The notes under the pieces were generated by a model that was given only the letters and a program-made list of their open reading frames with translations, did no database searches and was not told the origin of the DNA. Shown in pieces: positions 1-8,395 of a DNA stretch of 64,000 nt. Location: NCBI RefSeq assembly GCF_014642675.1, contig NZ_BMIS01000001.1, forward strand, positions 186,001 through 250,000, written 5' to 3'. The translations under genes were made by a program, and so were the position numbers. The DNA comes from Nesterenkonia cremea (GTDB lineage: Bacteria > Actinomycetota > Actinomycetes > Actinomycetales > Micrococcaceae). Position 1 is the first letter of the stretch. Each line of letters starts with the position of its first letter.

Positions 1-929
1 GCCTTGAACCGGGCGATGGTCTTGGTGATGATCTTTGCCCAGTCCACCACGTGGCGGGGGCTGAAGAGGACGGCGTCGAGCTTGCCGTCGTCGAACCGGG
101 CTGAGGGCACCAGCACCATCCCAGCCTGCAGTGATCCGCAGTTGGCCATCAGCACCGAGCGGACCCGGTAGGTCTCCGGGCTGCCGTCGTCCAGGGTCAC
201 GGTGATGCTGCGCGGTTTGCCGGTGACGTGGCGCAGTCCGGCCTCCCCGTAGGCCAGCCAGCCGGCGCGCTGCTTCAGGGCCTCGCGGGTGTCGCCCATG
301 ACCTCGGCGTCGAGGCCTCCGCCGGCGATGACCAGGGAGGTCTCCTCATCGCTGGTGCCGTCGGCGCGGTCCAGGATGAGGTCCAGCGTGTCCACGCGGT
401 GGCCCATGCCGTGGATGGCCTCATCCACGCAGGTCTCCAGCTGCGAGTAGGGCAGTCCGATGTTCCGTGCGAAGAGGTTGCCGGTGCCCAGCGGCAGCAC
501 GCCCAGGGCGGTGTCGGTGCCGGCCAGCTCGGCGGCCACGGCACGCACGGTCCCGTCTCCGCCGGCGGCGATGACGACGTCGGCGCCCTGTTCCAGTGCG
601 CGCCGGGTCATCACATAGCCGGGATCCTCGGCGGAGCTGGCCATGACCACCGGGGCGGGCATGCCTGCGCGGGAGCAGGCGGAGTGGATCAGTCGGACCG
701 CCTCATCGGCGTCGTCCTTGGTCACATTGATGACCACAGCGATCAGCCGCTGATGGGGAGGCTTGGCGTGACCGGCCACGGAGGTCTCGACCTCCAGGGC
801 GTGGTTGAGCTCTGCGGCTTCGGCGCGGAGGCGCCGGGAGACGGTCGAGCTGCGCAGAACGAGGACGATCAGCAGCACATTCACTGCTGCGGAGAGCCCC
901 AGTACCCAGGTCAGCGTGGTCGTATCCAT
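1..929 (-). CDS. Diacylglycerol kinase family lipid kinase, partial (3' end outside window)
   Basis: Phosphorylates a lipid or diacylglycerol with ATP at the membrane. The reading frame starts at the ATG at 929-927 and runs off the left edge after about 309 codons, so the C-terminus is missing. The N-terminus has a single hydrophobic segment (residues about 5-24), followed by the DAGK catalytic domain with the nucleotide-binding motif GGDGTVRAV and the downstream LPLGTGN motif typical of YegS/DgkB proteins. In many actinobacteria this gene lies next to serS; here a xylanase gene separates them. The family assignment is secure; the exact lipid substrate is not. Confidence 0.9.
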   Translation of the reverse strand, partial: MDTTTLTWVLGLSAAVNVLLIVLVLRSSTVSRRLRAEAAELNHALEVETSVAGHAKPPHQRLIAVVINVTKDDADEAVRLIHSACSRAGMPAPVVMASSAEDPGYVMTRRALEQGADVVIAAGGDGTVRAVAAELAGTDTALGVLPLGTGNLFARNIGLPYSQLETCVDEAIHGMGHRVDTLDLILDRADGTSDEETSLVIAGGGLDAEVMGDTREALKQRAGWLAYGEAGLRHVTGKPRSITVTLDDGSPETYRVRSVLMANCGSLQAGMVLVPSARFDDGKLDAVLFSPRHVVDWAKIITKTIARFK

Positions 930-1035
930 CCCGGTCAGTCTATCCAGCTCTGCCTGGGGCGCACCTGTATGCAGTGGGTGAGCGAGAGAGTGCGCGTTCG
1001 CCGCGCTGACCTGAACCTTCTTCTGGGCGTGATCC

Positions 1036-1079
1036 TTGACACTCTTCGCTGAACTTTTTAGTCTTGCGGGAAGACAAAA
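1036..1079 (+). promoter_or_regulatory. Promoter and predicted XylR (ROK) operator, site 1, of the GH10 xylanase
   Basis: A consensus -35 TTGACA (1036-1041) is followed after 17 nt by -10 TAGTCT (1059-1064). Overlapping the -10 is a two-part element, TTTAGT (1057-1062), 11 nt, then ACAAAA (1074-1079). The same layout, with the same spacing, occurs at 25395-25438 and 26940-26983, and the operator half-sites alone recur before xylA. Overlap with the -10 suggests repression when xylose is absent. CAGATCACA follows at 1089-1097, as at the two sister sites. Confidence 0.75.
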
Positions 1080-1121
1080 TGTATGACGCAGATCACATCG
1101 AGTCGCACCCTGAGGAGAGTC

Positions 1122-2438
1122 ATGTCATTCCCCCGCCGTTCTCGCGCTGCCGCTGCCTTGGGTGTCGGAGCCCTGCTGCTGGTCAGCTGCGCCGGAGAAG
1201 AGGCCGACGCAGAGGCCGATGAGCAGCCTGAAGACCAGGCGGGCGAGGAGGTCGAAGCTTCGGAGCCGACCTGCCAGTTCGCCCCGGATGAGCAGGTCGA
1301 CCACGAGTACGCTCGCGACTCGCTGGGCCACTTCGCCCAGGAGGCTGATCTGAAGGTCGGCAACGTCGCGGCCGGCGGCGGTCACCATGAGGATGAGGAG
1401 TACCCGGACCCGTTCCCGGATGACGAAGAGTACCGCGAGCATCTGGCCGAGGAGTTCACCTCGCTCACCCACGAGAACTATATGAAGTGGGAGTTCATCC
1501 ACCCCGATGAGTGGGGAGACTTCCACTTCGAGGAGACCGACGCCGTCGTCGAGTTCGCCCAGGAGCACGGTATGAACATGCGTGGCCACGCGCTGTTCTG
1601 GCACTCGCAGAACCCGGAATGGCTCGAGGAGTCCGTGGAAGCCGGCGAGTACACCCAGGAGGAGCTGCGCGACATGCTCGAGGAGCACGTGCGCACCGTG
1701 GTCTCCCGCTACGCCGGCTGCATCCAGCAGTGGGACGTGGTCAACGAGGTCTTCGACGATGAGGAGGAGCCGCAGCTTCGCGACGGCTCCTATGAGGAGA
1801 GCGGAAACCTGTGGATCCGCGAACTCGGGCCAGAGATCCTCGACGACGTCTTCGAATGGGCCCATGAGGAGGACCCGGACGCGCTGCTGTTCTACAACGA
1901 CTACGCCGTGGACGGCACCAACGCGAAGTCCGACGCCTACTACGAGCTGATCCAGGAGCAGTCGGACCGCGGCGTTCCGGTCCACGGCTTCGGCAGCCAG
2001 ACCCACCTGTCCATGCAGTACGACTTCGACCCGGAGGACTATCAGGCGAACCTGCAGCGCTTCGAGGACCTAGGCCTGGAGACCGCAGTGACCGAGATCG
2101 ACGTCCGCGGCGAGCTCACCGAGGAAGGCCGGATGTCAGATGAGGACCGTGCCGGCGCCGCCGAGCGCTACGGCGCAGTGCTGGAGTCCTGCCTGGAACT
2201 GGCCTCCTGCAACTCCTACACCATCTGGGGCAGCCTCGATGAGCACAGCTGGATCCCCGGCACCTTCGAGGGCGAGGGCGATGCCGCGCTCTACGAGGGC
2301 GACTATGAGCGCAAGCCCCACTACTGCATCAACCAGCAGGTCCTCGTGGAGCACACCGAAGGCGAGGACGTCTGGGCCGACGACGAGGCCTTCGAGGAGT
2401 GCCGCGGCATCCTGGAGGAGTACGGCGTCGGAGTCTGA
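1122..2438 (+). CDS. Endo-1,4-beta-xylanase, GH10 family, secreted lipoprotein
   Basis: Cleaves internal beta-1,4 bonds of xylan outside the cell. The ATG at 1122 is chosen because GAGGAGA precedes it and it gives a clean lipoprotein signal with lipobox LLVSC; an earlier in-frame ATG at 1083 lacks this. A very acidic linker (residues about 22-50, rich in E and D) leads into a full GH10 barrel. The acid/base Glu209 is in DVVNEVF and the nucleophile Glu325 is in TEIDVR. WHSQNPEW and the late WIPG are also typical. The acidity fits a protein working in salty or alkaline surroundings. Its operator matches those of the xylo-oligosaccharide binding proteins, so it should be co-induced with them. 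Predicted 438 aa. Confidence 0.93.
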   Translation: MSFPRRSRAAAALGVGALLLVSCAGEEADAEADEQPEDQAGEEVEASEPTCQFAPDEQVDHEYARDSLGHFAQEADLKVGNVAAGGGHHEDEEYPDPFPDDEEYREHLAEEFTSLTHENYMKWEFIHPDEWGDFHFEETDAVVEFAQEHGMNMRGHALFWHSQNPEWLEESVEAGEYTQEELRDMLEEHVRTVVSRYAGCIQQWDVVNEVFDDEEEPQLRDGSYEESGNLWIRELGPEILDDVFEWAHEEDPDALLFYNDYAVDGTNAKSDAYYELIQEQSDRGVPVHGFGSQTHLSMQYDFDPEDYQANLQRFEDLGLETAVTEIDVRGELTEEGRMSDEDRAGAAERYGAVLESCLELASCNSYTIWGSLDEHSWIPGTFEGEGDAALYEGDYERKPHYCINQQVLVEHTEGEDVWADDEAFEECRGILEEYGVGV

Positions 2439-2571
2439 GGAGCTGACGCTGAACCTCGGATGCTGAGGTGACCACGGCGGTGGTGCCGGCCTGGAGATCA
2501 GGCGGCGCCGCCGCCGTCGTGCTGAGTTGGTGCACGGGCGTTCGGGCCAGAAGCGGGATAGGCTGGTGCCC

Positions 2572-3861
2572 GTGATCGACATCAAGGACCTCATCGAGAA
2601 CCCCGAGAAGTACAAGGCCAGCCAGCGCGCCCGGCAGGCGGATGAATCGCTGGTGGATCAGGTGATCTCCGCTCAGGAGTCTCGCAGTGCGGCGATCACC
2701 CGCTTCGAGACGCTGCGCGCCGAGCAGAAGGCCTTCGGGAAGAAGGTGGCCCAGGCCCAGGGTGACGAGAAGCAGAAGCTCCTCGACGAGGTGAAGGACC
2801 TGGCCAACCAGGTCAAGGAGGCCGAGGCCGCCTCCAACGAGGCCGAGGAGCAGCTCCGCTCCCTGCAGCGGCGCATCCCCAACCCCATCCATGAGGGCGT
2901 TCCCTCCGGCGGCGAAGACGACTTCGTCGTGCTGCGGGAGGAGGGATCCCCGCGGGACTTCTCCGCTGAGGGTTTCGAGCCCAAGGATCATCTGGAGCTG
3001 GCTGAGTCGCTCGGTGCTGTGGACATGGAGCGCGGGGCCAAGGTCTCCGGCGCCCGGTTCTACTTCCTCAAGGGTGTGGGCGCTCGCCTGGAGCTGGCGA
3101 TGATGCAGATGGGCATGGACCAGGCGCTGCAGGCCGGATTCACCCCGATGATCACCCCGACGCTGGTCCGTCCGGAGACGATGCAGGGCACCGGCTTCGA
3201 CGTCGAGCACGACGACGAGATCTACCGCCTCGAGCGCGACGACCTGTACCTGGTGGGTACCTCTGAGGTGGCCATCGCCGGGTACCACTCTGATGAGATC
3301 GTGGACCTCGGTGAGCGCGCAGAGCGCATAGCGGGCTGGTCCACCTGCTACCGCCGTGAGGCCGGCTCCCACGGCAAGGACACCCGCGGAATCCTGCGCG
3401 TCCACCAGTTCAACAAGCTCGAGATGTTCGTCTACTGCTCCCAGGAGGACTCGGCCGCTGAGCACGAGAAGCTCCTGGCCTGGGAGGAGGAGATGCTCAG
3501 GAAGATGGAGCTGCCCTACCGGGTGGTGGACATCGCGGCCGGCGACCTCGGCATGAGCGCGGCCCGAAAGTTCGACTGCGAAGGTTGGGTGCCCTCGCAG
3601 GACACCTACCGCGAGCTGACCTCCACCTCAGACTGCACCACGTTCCAGGCCCGGCGCCTGAACATCCGTGAGCGCACCGTGAAGGAGGACGGCTCCAAGG
3701 GGCCGACCCGCCCGGTGGCCACGCTCAACGGAACCTTGGCGACCACCCGCTGGCTGGTGGCGATCCTGGAGAACCACCAGCAGGCCGACGGCTCGGTGCG
3801 CGTGCCCGAGGCGCTGCGCCCCTACATGGGCGGCCTGGAGGTCCTCGAGCCTCTCGCCTGA
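2572..3861 (+). CDS. serS: Serine--tRNA ligase
   Basis: Charges tRNA-Ser with serine in the cytoplasm; an essential class II synthetase. The GTG at 2572 is preferred because the conserved N-terminus ([13 protein letters not shown]) begins right there and 429 aa is the usual length. A TAGGCT box lies about 8 nt upstream, so the message may be leaderless. Residues about 30-105 form the antiparallel coiled-coil arm that holds the tRNA. Motif 2 ([13 protein letters not shown]) and motif 3 ([15 protein letters not shown]) are present. The gene is followed by a 70-nt palindrome that could end transcription. Confidence 0.97.
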   Translation: MIDIKDLIENPEKYKASQRARQADESLVDQVISAQESRSAAITRFETLRAEQKAFGKKVAQAQGDEKQKLLDEVKDLANQVKEAEAASNEAEEQLRSLQRRIPNPIHEGVPSGGEDDFVVLREEGSPRDFSAEGFEPKDHLELAESLGAVDMERGAKVSGARFYFLKGVGARLELAMMQMGMDQALQAGFTPMITPTLVRPETMQGTGFDVEHDDEIYRLERDDLYLVGTSEVAIAGYHSDEIVDLGERAERIAGWSTCYRREAGSHGKDTRGILRVHQFNKLEMFVYCSQEDSAAEHEKLLAWEEEMLRKMELPYRVVDIAAGDLGMSAARKFDCEGWVPSQDTYRELTSTSDCTTFQARRLNIRERTVKEDGSKGPTRPVATLNGTLATTRWLVAILENHQQADGSVRVPEALRPYMGGLEVLEPLA

Positions 3862-3874
3862 AGTTTTCTGATGC

Positions 3875-3944
3875 GATTCGAGCGGGGTTTTGGCCCTTAT
3901 GGGCGGATTTTCACCGTCATAAAGGCTAAAACCCCGCTCGAATC
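3875..3944. repeat. Long palindrome A1 (70 nt)
   Basis: Outer arms GATTCGAGCGGGGTTTT and AAAACCCCGCTCGAATC are perfect complements over 17 bp, and an inner pair (TTATG / CATAA) continues the stem. A second copy (A2) in the same orientation lies 1177 bp away at 5052-5121, on the other side of the nuclease-like gene. A1 sits between the convergent serS and the 3969-4997 gene, so it could act as a two-way terminator. Confidence 0.85.
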
Positions 3945-3968
3945 ACCTGTGGGGGAGGGTTCAGAGCA

Positions 3969-4997
3969 TCAGAGGAGGCCCGCCTGGCCGAGCTCGAACC
4001 GCGCACGACGGCGGATGAGCGGGAATCCTTGACGCTGATCCACGGCATTGGTGTGCAGCACTGTCCATTCGTCCCGGCGGAAGGCGTGGTCCCGCTGGCC
4101 GTCGGACGCCTGCTGCGTGGCGTCGAAATGGTGCGCCCCTTCGTATTGGATCACCAGCTTGATCTGCTCCCACCCCATGTCACCGCTCCAGGGGCTTCCC
4201 GGCGACGGGGCCAGTTGGAGCTGGGGTTCCGGAAGTCCTTCATCCAGCAGGGCTAGGCGCAGCGCAGTCTCCGGAGGGGAGTCGGCTCCGTCTCGGATCA
4301 GGTCGAGAGCCTCGCGGGCGGCCACGATCCCGTCGGTCGAGGGGTGCCGTCTCACCACTGCGGTCAGGGATTCGATGCTCTCCCACGGCTGAGTTCTCAG
4401 ACTCAAGCCCTGCTGAGGCGTGCGGATGAGCTGATCACCGAGAGCGACCAGCTCATTGCGTCTCAGCTGAGGCATCAGATCGATCAGTACCCTGCCGGGT
4501 CGGCTGATCGGAAGCCCGAGCACACTCCCCGTCTCCTCTATCCCCGGCGTCGCGCGGTGACACCTCAGGCCCCGCAGCCGTTCAGCGGAGGTCATACGAG
4601 GTCGGCTGATCTCGATCTCTCCGGCCTTGACCCTGCGCTGCAGCCGCGGGGGAAGGGGGAGGCCGAGCCGCTGTGCCGCCGTGCCGTGGCTGAAGCGGGC
4701 GCCGTCGTCGAGCTGTGATCTCAGGGCTGTGAGCAGTGCGAGCCGATCGTGGGTGAGTCCCGGAGGCGGTGAGTAGTGAGTCTCCAGGTTCGGTCCGGAG
4801 TAGAAGGGCGTCAGCAGCGCGCCGGCGTCGGGGCTGTGGCTTCCTGCGGTGAGGGGGACGTGCTGATGAAGTCCCCAGCCGATGCTCCGGATGTCCCGAG
4901 CGCGAAGCCGCTTAGGTGGGATGCCGAACTCCCGGGCCTGGGCCGAGCTGAAGACGCGGCCGTGCAGCTGAGGCGGCAGGGGAGCGGGAGTCTTCAT
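3969..4997 (-). CDS. AbiEi/DUF559-like protein with a PD-(D/E)XK-type C-terminus
   Basis: A 342-aa protein of unclear function. The N-terminal part (about 1-150) resembles actinobacterial proteins annotated as AbiEi-type antitoxins: a helical start, then a segment reading LTHDRLALLTAL and later SRPGRVLIDLM. The C-terminal 110 residues look like the Vsr/DUF559 nuclease fold, with SPPETALRLALLDEGLPEPQ, a GDMGW strand, then KLVIQYEGAHHF and R-D-H-A-F-R-R-D. Glutamine replaces the usual acidic residue before YEG, so activity is uncertain. No toxin partner is next to it. It is flanked by palindromes A1 and A2 and has TTATCCACA 39 nt before its start. A related protein at 45222-46316 has the same surroundings. 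Confidence 0.6.
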   Translation of the reverse strand: MKTPAPLPPQLHGRVFSSAQAREFGIPPKRLRARDIRSIGWGLHQHVPLTAGSHSPDAGALLTPFYSGPNLETHYSPPPGLTHDRLALLTALRSQLDDGARFSHGTAAQRLGLPLPPRLQRRVKAGEIEISRPRMTSAERLRGLRCHRATPGIEETGSVLGLPISRPGRVLIDLMPQLRRNELVALGDQLIRTPQQGLSLRTQPWESIESLTAVVRRHPSTDGIVAAREALDLIRDGADSPPETALRLALLDEGLPEPQLQLAPSPGSPWSGDMGWEQIKLVIQYEGAHHFDATQQASDGQRDHAFRRDEWTVLHTNAVDQRQGFPLIRRRARFELGQAGLL

Positions 4998-5035
4998 GAG
5001 ACCACCCTGCCGGTTCCTCGGAAGACCTGCAGAGG

Positions 5036-5044
5036 TTATCCACA
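5036..5044 (+). promoter_or_regulatory. DnaA-box-like 9-mer TTATCCACA upstream of the first nuclease-like gene
   Basis: A perfect match to the bacterial DnaA box, between palindrome A2 and the start codon of the minus-strand gene 3969-4997. The same 9-mer occupies the matching place before the second cassette gene (45162-45170). A function as a DnaA-responsive promoter element is inference. Confidence 0.5.
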
Positions 5045-5051
5045 GCTCCGG

Positions 5052-5121
5052 GATTCGAGCGGGGTTTTGGCCCTTTTGACGGGGAAATTCCGCTCATAAA
5101 GGCCAAAACCCCGCTCGAATC
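5052..5121. repeat. Long palindrome A2 (70 nt)
   Basis: Same outer arms as A1 (GATTCGAGCGGGGTTTT and its complement), here extending to 21 paired bases through GGCC. The inner loop differs from A1, but CATAAAGG on the right is kept, showing direct orientation. It lies just downstream of the SDR gene and upstream of the nuclease-like gene, both on the minus strand. Confidence 0.85.
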
Positions 5122-5134
5122 GCCTTTCAAGGGA

Positions 5135-5902
5135 TCACACGATGGTGAAGCCGCCGTCCACACGGAGGTCGGCGCCGTTGACCATTGCGGCCTCCTTCGA
5201 GGCGAGGAACACCGCCGTCGCGGCGATCTCCTCCGGTTCGGCGAAGCGCCGCGCAGGGATCTCAGCCTTATGAGCATCGCCGTGCGGGTCGGCCCAGGCC
5301 TTCTTGCCCAGCTCAGTCATCACCACAGTGGGTGAGATCGTGTTGGCCGTGACCCCGTAGGGCCCCAGCTCCCGGGCCAGCGAGGTGGTCAGGCCGAACA
5401 GCCCTGACTTGGAGGCGCTGTAGGCCGCATGGTGCTCCAGGGCCACATGCGCGGCCTGCGAGGCGATGTTGATGATCCGCCCGTGCTGCTGCGCCTTCAT
5501 CTGCGCACCGGCGGCGCGGCACACCGCGAAGGTCCCGCTGAGGTTGATCTCCAGCGTCCGGTCCCATGCCTCATCGGGCAGCTGCTCCACCGGATCCAGC
5601 GCCACGACGCCGGCCGAGTTCACCAGGATGTCCAGGCAGCCCTGGTCCTCCGCAACGCCGGTCACGGCGCGGTCCACGCCGCCCCGGTCAGTGACATCCA
5701 GCTCCACAGTGCTGACCTGAGCACCGGCCTGCTGAAGGTCCGCGGAGACCTTCTGCAGCCGGTCGGCGTCGCGGTCTGCCAGCACCACGGCGGCCCCCTG
5801 CTGGGCCAGGCCATGCGCGATGGCCTCGCCCAGCCCGGAGGCCCCGCCGGTGATCATCGCGACGCGGCCGCTCAGGTCGAACATGCCGGCCCCGCCGTTC
5901 AT
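5135..5902 (-). CDS. Short-chain dehydrogenase, probable D-threitol/tetritol dehydrogenase
   Basis: NAD(P)-dependent oxidation of a polyol, probably a tetritol to a tetrulose, judged from its operon. A classical SDR of about 255 aa: cofactor motif TGGASGLG near the N-terminus, LVNSAG, catalytic Ser in NIASQ and the Tyr-Lys pair in AAYSASKSG, and a C-terminal NGADLRVDGG. It starts with ATG at 5902, which overlaps the rpiB-like stop by one base (TGATG); an internal start at MFDLSG is also possible. Third gene of the eltD-rpiB-SDR operon. D-threitol dehydrogenase (DthD) of Mycobacterium smegmatis is an SDR of similar setting; the substrate here is inferred. Confidence 0.75.
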   Translation of the reverse strand: MNGGAGMFDLSGRVAMITGGASGLGEAIAHGLAQQGAAVVLADRDADRLQKVSADLQQAGAQVSTVELDVTDRGGVDRAVTGVAEDQGCLDILVNSAGVVALDPVEQLPDEAWDRTLEINLSGTFAVCRAAGAQMKAQQHGRIINIASQAAHVALEHHAAYSASKSGLFGLTTSLARELGPYGVTANTISPTVVMTELGKKAWADPHGDAHKAEIPARRFAEPEEIAATAVFLASKEAAMVNGADLRVDGGFTIV

Positions 5903-6372
5903 CAGCAGCTGCCGGTCTGCTCGTACTTGGTGATCGCGGCGACCTTCTCAGCTGAGGCGCTGGAGGTGTCGAACTCGTGGCTGAGCCACTCGCCCACCAG
6001 TTTGCGCGCCAGCTCGAGGCCGATCACGCGCTGGCCCATGCACAGCACCTGGGCGTCGTTGGACAGGATGGAGCGCTCCACCGAGTAGGCGTCGTGAGCG
6101 GTGACCGCCCGCACGCCCTCGACCTTGTTGGCGGAGATCGCCACACCCAGGCCGGTGCCGCAGATCAGCAGTGCGCGGTCGGCCTCGCCGGCCGCCACCT
6201 TCTCCGCGGCGGCCACGGCCACATTGGGGTAGGCGGTGTCATCCGCAGCATCGCCGACGCCGACGTCGGTCACCGACTCCACGCGGTCATCGGCCTGCAG
6301 GTCTTCCTTCAGCGCTTCCTTGTACCCGTAGCCGGCCTCGTCGCCGCCGACCACGATGCGGAGCTTGCTCAT
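5902..6372 (-). CDS. RpiB/LacA-type sugar-phosphate isomerase (EryI-like)
   Basis: Aldose-ketose isomerase of the RpiB fold, 156 aa. The catalytic cysteine is Cys71 in ICGTGLG, and the N-terminal [13 protein letters not shown] and the later [10 protein letters not shown] are family features. In tetritol pathways the RpiB homologue EryI converts D-erythrulose 4-phosphate to D-erythrose 4-phosphate, which enters the pentose phosphate pathway. That role fits because the gene lies between two polyol dehydrogenases. GGAGAG gives a good ribosome site 36 nt after the upstream gene ends. A general ribose-5-phosphate isomerase is the alternative. Confidence 0.8.
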   Translation of the reverse strand: MSKLRIVVGGDEAGYGYKEALKEDLQADDRVESVTDVGVGDAADDTAYPNVAVAAAEKVAAGEADRALLICGTGLGVAISANKVEGVRAVTAHDAYSVERSILSNDAQVLCMGQRVIGLELARKLVGEWLSHEFDTSSASAEKVAAITKYEQTGSC

Positions 6373-6408
6373 ATGCTCTCCTTCGAATTCAGGGATGGGT
6401 GCTGGGGC

Positions 6409-7557
6409 CTATGCGGCCAGGTTGTTCGCCGTGCCATCGGGGATGGGGCCGTTGGGCAGGATGGAGACCTTCACGGAGCCTCCGGAGGAGTCGCCCACCA
6501 GGTCGAGGGCCTCTTGGAAGCGCTCCAGCGGGAACTGGTGGGTGCAGACTTCGTCCATCGGCAGTTTGCCGTCCTCGATCAGCTTGATCGCCGCGGGCCA
6601 GCAGTGCGGACCCAGGTGGGCGCCCAGGACGTCGAGCTCCTTGTCATCGGAGATGATCGACCAGTCCACCGAGGCCTTGTCCTTGAACACGGAGTACTCT
6701 ACGAACCGGCCGAGCTTGCGCAGCAGGTTCAGGCCCTGCTGGACGGCCGAGGGGTGGCCGGTGGCCTCGATGTAGACATCGGCGCCGTAGCCGCCGGTCA
6801 GCTCCTTGATCTTGGCCTCGGCGTTCTCCTCGGCGATGTTGATGGTGATGTCCGCGCCGCAGGCCTTGGCCAGCTCCAGCTTCTCGTCCACCATGTCCAG
6901 GGCGATCACGCGCAGGGGGTTCTTCTGGCGCACGCCTGCGATGGCGGACAGACCGATCGGTCCGGCGCCGGCGATGACCACCGTGTCCTCGAACTGGATG
7001 TTCCCGCGCTCCACGGCGTGCAGGGCGCAGGAGAGCGGCTCGGAGAATGCGGCGTGCTGGCCGGGCAGCTCGGGGGAGACCAGGTGGGTCAGGGCGCGCT
7101 CGGGCACCAGCACGTACTCGGCCATGGCGCCGTCGAAGCCTTTGAAGCCGAACATGTCGTGAGGCTCGCACATCCAGTAGCCGCCGCGGCTGCAGTACAG
7201 GCAGTCCCAGCAGGGAACGATCTGCTCGCATGCCAGGCGCTGGCCCAGCTCCGCGCCGCGGGCCTGCAGAGCGCCCTCGCCGGCGGCGACGATGGTGCCG
7301 ACGAACTCATGGCCAGGGATGCGGTTCTTCTCCGCCCAGGCCTCATTATACTCGCCGCCCCAGAACTTCTCGGCACCGTGGTAGCACTTCAGGTCTGAGG
7401 CGCAGACGCCGACGGCGTCGGTGCGCAGCAGCAGCTCGCCGGGGCCCGGGGTGGGAACTGGCCGCTCTTCGAGTCGGTAGTCCTCGGGGCCGTGGACGAC
7501 GACGGCCCGCATAGTGCTCGGCAGCTCTGCCGATGTCTGTGCGTCGGTGGTGGTCAT
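6409..7557 (-). CDS. Zinc-dependent polyol dehydrogenase (EltD-like erythritol/L-threitol dehydrogenase)
   Basis: Medium-chain dehydrogenase of 382 aa that oxidises a polyol with NAD, probably erythritol or L-threitol to L-erythrulose. The catalytic zinc site is visible in GVCASDLK and PGHEF, and a structural-zinc cysteine run in CWDCLYC...C. The Rossmann motif is VIAGAGPIGLSAI. The ATG at 7557 is preferred, with GAGGAG just upstream, over a longer frame. First gene of an operon with the RpiB-like and SDR genes, and its promoter carries the shared tetritol operator. The exact tetritol is inferred from the cluster. Confidence 0.82.
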   Translation of the reverse strand: MTTTDAQTSAELPSTMRAVVVHGPEDYRLEERPVPTPGPGELLLRTDAVGVCASDLKCYHGAEKFWGGEYNEAWAEKNRIPGHEFVGTIVAAGEGALQARGAELGQRLACEQIVPCWDCLYCSRGGYWMCEPHDMFGFKGFDGAMAEYVLVPERALTHLVSPELPGQHAAFSEPLSCALHAVERGNIQFEDTVVIAGAGPIGLSAIAGVRQKNPLRVIALDMVDEKLELAKACGADITINIAEENAEAKIKELTGGYGADVYIEATGHPSAVQQGLNLLRKLGRFVEYSVFKDKASVDWSIISDDKELDVLGAHLGPHCWPAAIKLIEDGKLPMDEVCTHQFPLERFQEALDLVGDSSGGSVKVSILPNGPIPDGTANNLAA

Positions 7558-7670
7558 GGGGCTCTCCTCTGATCGGACCGGCCGCGCCCTCATCGGCTCG
7601 GCCGAGACGTCCCTGTGGTAGGCATCTGAGCAGGTGCAGTGGGCTCATATGGGGTACGTCACGCGTTTCC

Positions 7671-7711
7671 ATGCTAGCTCGAGCAGAACGTGTGTCAATG
7701 CACAGATGTGC
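7671..7711 (-). promoter_or_regulatory. Promoter and operator of the polyol dehydrogenase operon
   Basis: On the minus strand: GCACATCTGTGC (7711-7700), then -35 TTGACA (7698-7693), a 16-nt spacer and -10 TAGCAT (7676-7671). The GCACA..TGTGC arms are perfect. The same arrangement of palindrome then TTGACA occurs before the tetritol importer (12236) and the 21853 operon (21765). Confidence 0.7.
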
Positions 7712-7732
7712 ACCGGCTGATCCGGTGGAGAT

Positions 7733-7779
7733 GCACCTGGGGCCCGACGCCGTCAGTGTCGGCGTCGGGCCCCAGGTGC
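7733..7779. terminator. Perfect 20-bp hairpin downstream of dps
   Basis: Left arm 7733-7752 and right arm 7760-7779 pair without mismatch around a 7-nt loop (7753-7759); the arm core reads GGGGCCCGACGCCG. There is no U-tract on either side, as is common in high-GC actinobacteria. It lies 32 nt past the end of dps and upstream of the polyol dehydrogenase promoter, so it should insulate the two minus-strand units. Confidence 0.75.
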
Positions 7780-7810
7780 GGTGGATCAGGCGAAGTGGAT
7801 CAGCGGATGC

Positions 7811-8299
7811 TCAGCGCTCCAGGTGGGAACGGATGAACCACTGGAAGAGCTCGAGCTCCTTGACCTGTCCGATCAGCAGGTCCTCAGTGATCGGGTCGAT
7901 CTGGCCGACCTTGCTGAGCACGTCGCGGTGATCCTCCACGACGCCGGTGTAGACCTTCTCCAGCTCGGCCAGGTGCTCCTGCACTCCGGCCTTGTGCAAC
8001 GGGTAGTCCTCCCAGCTGCGCGCGGAGACCAGCTCGCCGGTCAGTCCGCTGGGGCTGCCGCCCAGAGTGGCGATCCGCTCGGCCAGTTCGTCGACGAGGC
8101 CGCGGACGGTCTCAGTCTGGGGGTCGAGCATCTCGTGGACCGCGATGAAGTTGGGGCCCACCACGTTCCAGTGCACGTGCTTGAGCACCAGCTGGAGGTC
8201 GTTGAGTGCGTGGAGGCGGCCTTGGAGCAGGCCGGCGATCTCGTGGCCGTTCTCCTGGCCGATGCCGGGGACGGTGTATTCGGAGTACTTCTGAGCCAT
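7811..8299 (-). CDS. dps: Dps-family DNA-protecting ferritin-like protein
   Basis: Forms a 12-subunit cage that oxidises and stores iron and can coat DNA under starvation or oxidative stress. 162 aa; start at ATG 8299 with GAAGGAG upstream. The dinuclear iron site is recognisable in VLKHVHWNVVGPNFIAVHEMLD followed by the helix with VRGLVDELAERI. It stands alone with its own hairpin terminator, between the tetritol regulator and the dehydrogenase operon. Its presence there may be incidental, although polyol oxidation by the alditol oxidase elsewhere in the window makes peroxide. Confidence 0.92.
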   Translation of the reverse strand: MAQKYSEYTVPGIGQENGHEIAGLLQGRLHALNDLQLVLKHVHWNVVGPNFIAVHEMLDPQTETVRGLVDELAERIATLGGSPSGLTGELVSARSWEDYPLHKAGVQEHLAELEKVYTGVVEDHRDVLSKVGQIDPITEDLLIGQVKELELFQWFIRSHLER

Positions 8300-8395
8300 G
8301 ACGAACACTCCTTCATGTGAACGGATGCTGGCGTATGCCAACAGTCCAGATCTTAGTAACTCAGAACAAGTCGCGCCAGGAAGATGAGGCTGACC

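Noticed and set aside
228..1052. A plus-strand open frame across the left edge
   Set aside because: It is the antisense of the diacylglycerol kinase, whose GGDGT and LPLGTGN motifs are on the minus strand.
2502..2514. GGCGGCGCCGCC palindrome before serS as an operator
   Set aside because: Short GC-only self-complementary words are expected by chance at this base composition.
3969..4997. A type IV toxin-antitoxin pair
   Set aside because: No AbiEii-type nucleotidyltransferase toxin gene adjoins either AbiEi-like gene, so the antitoxin label alone is not supported.
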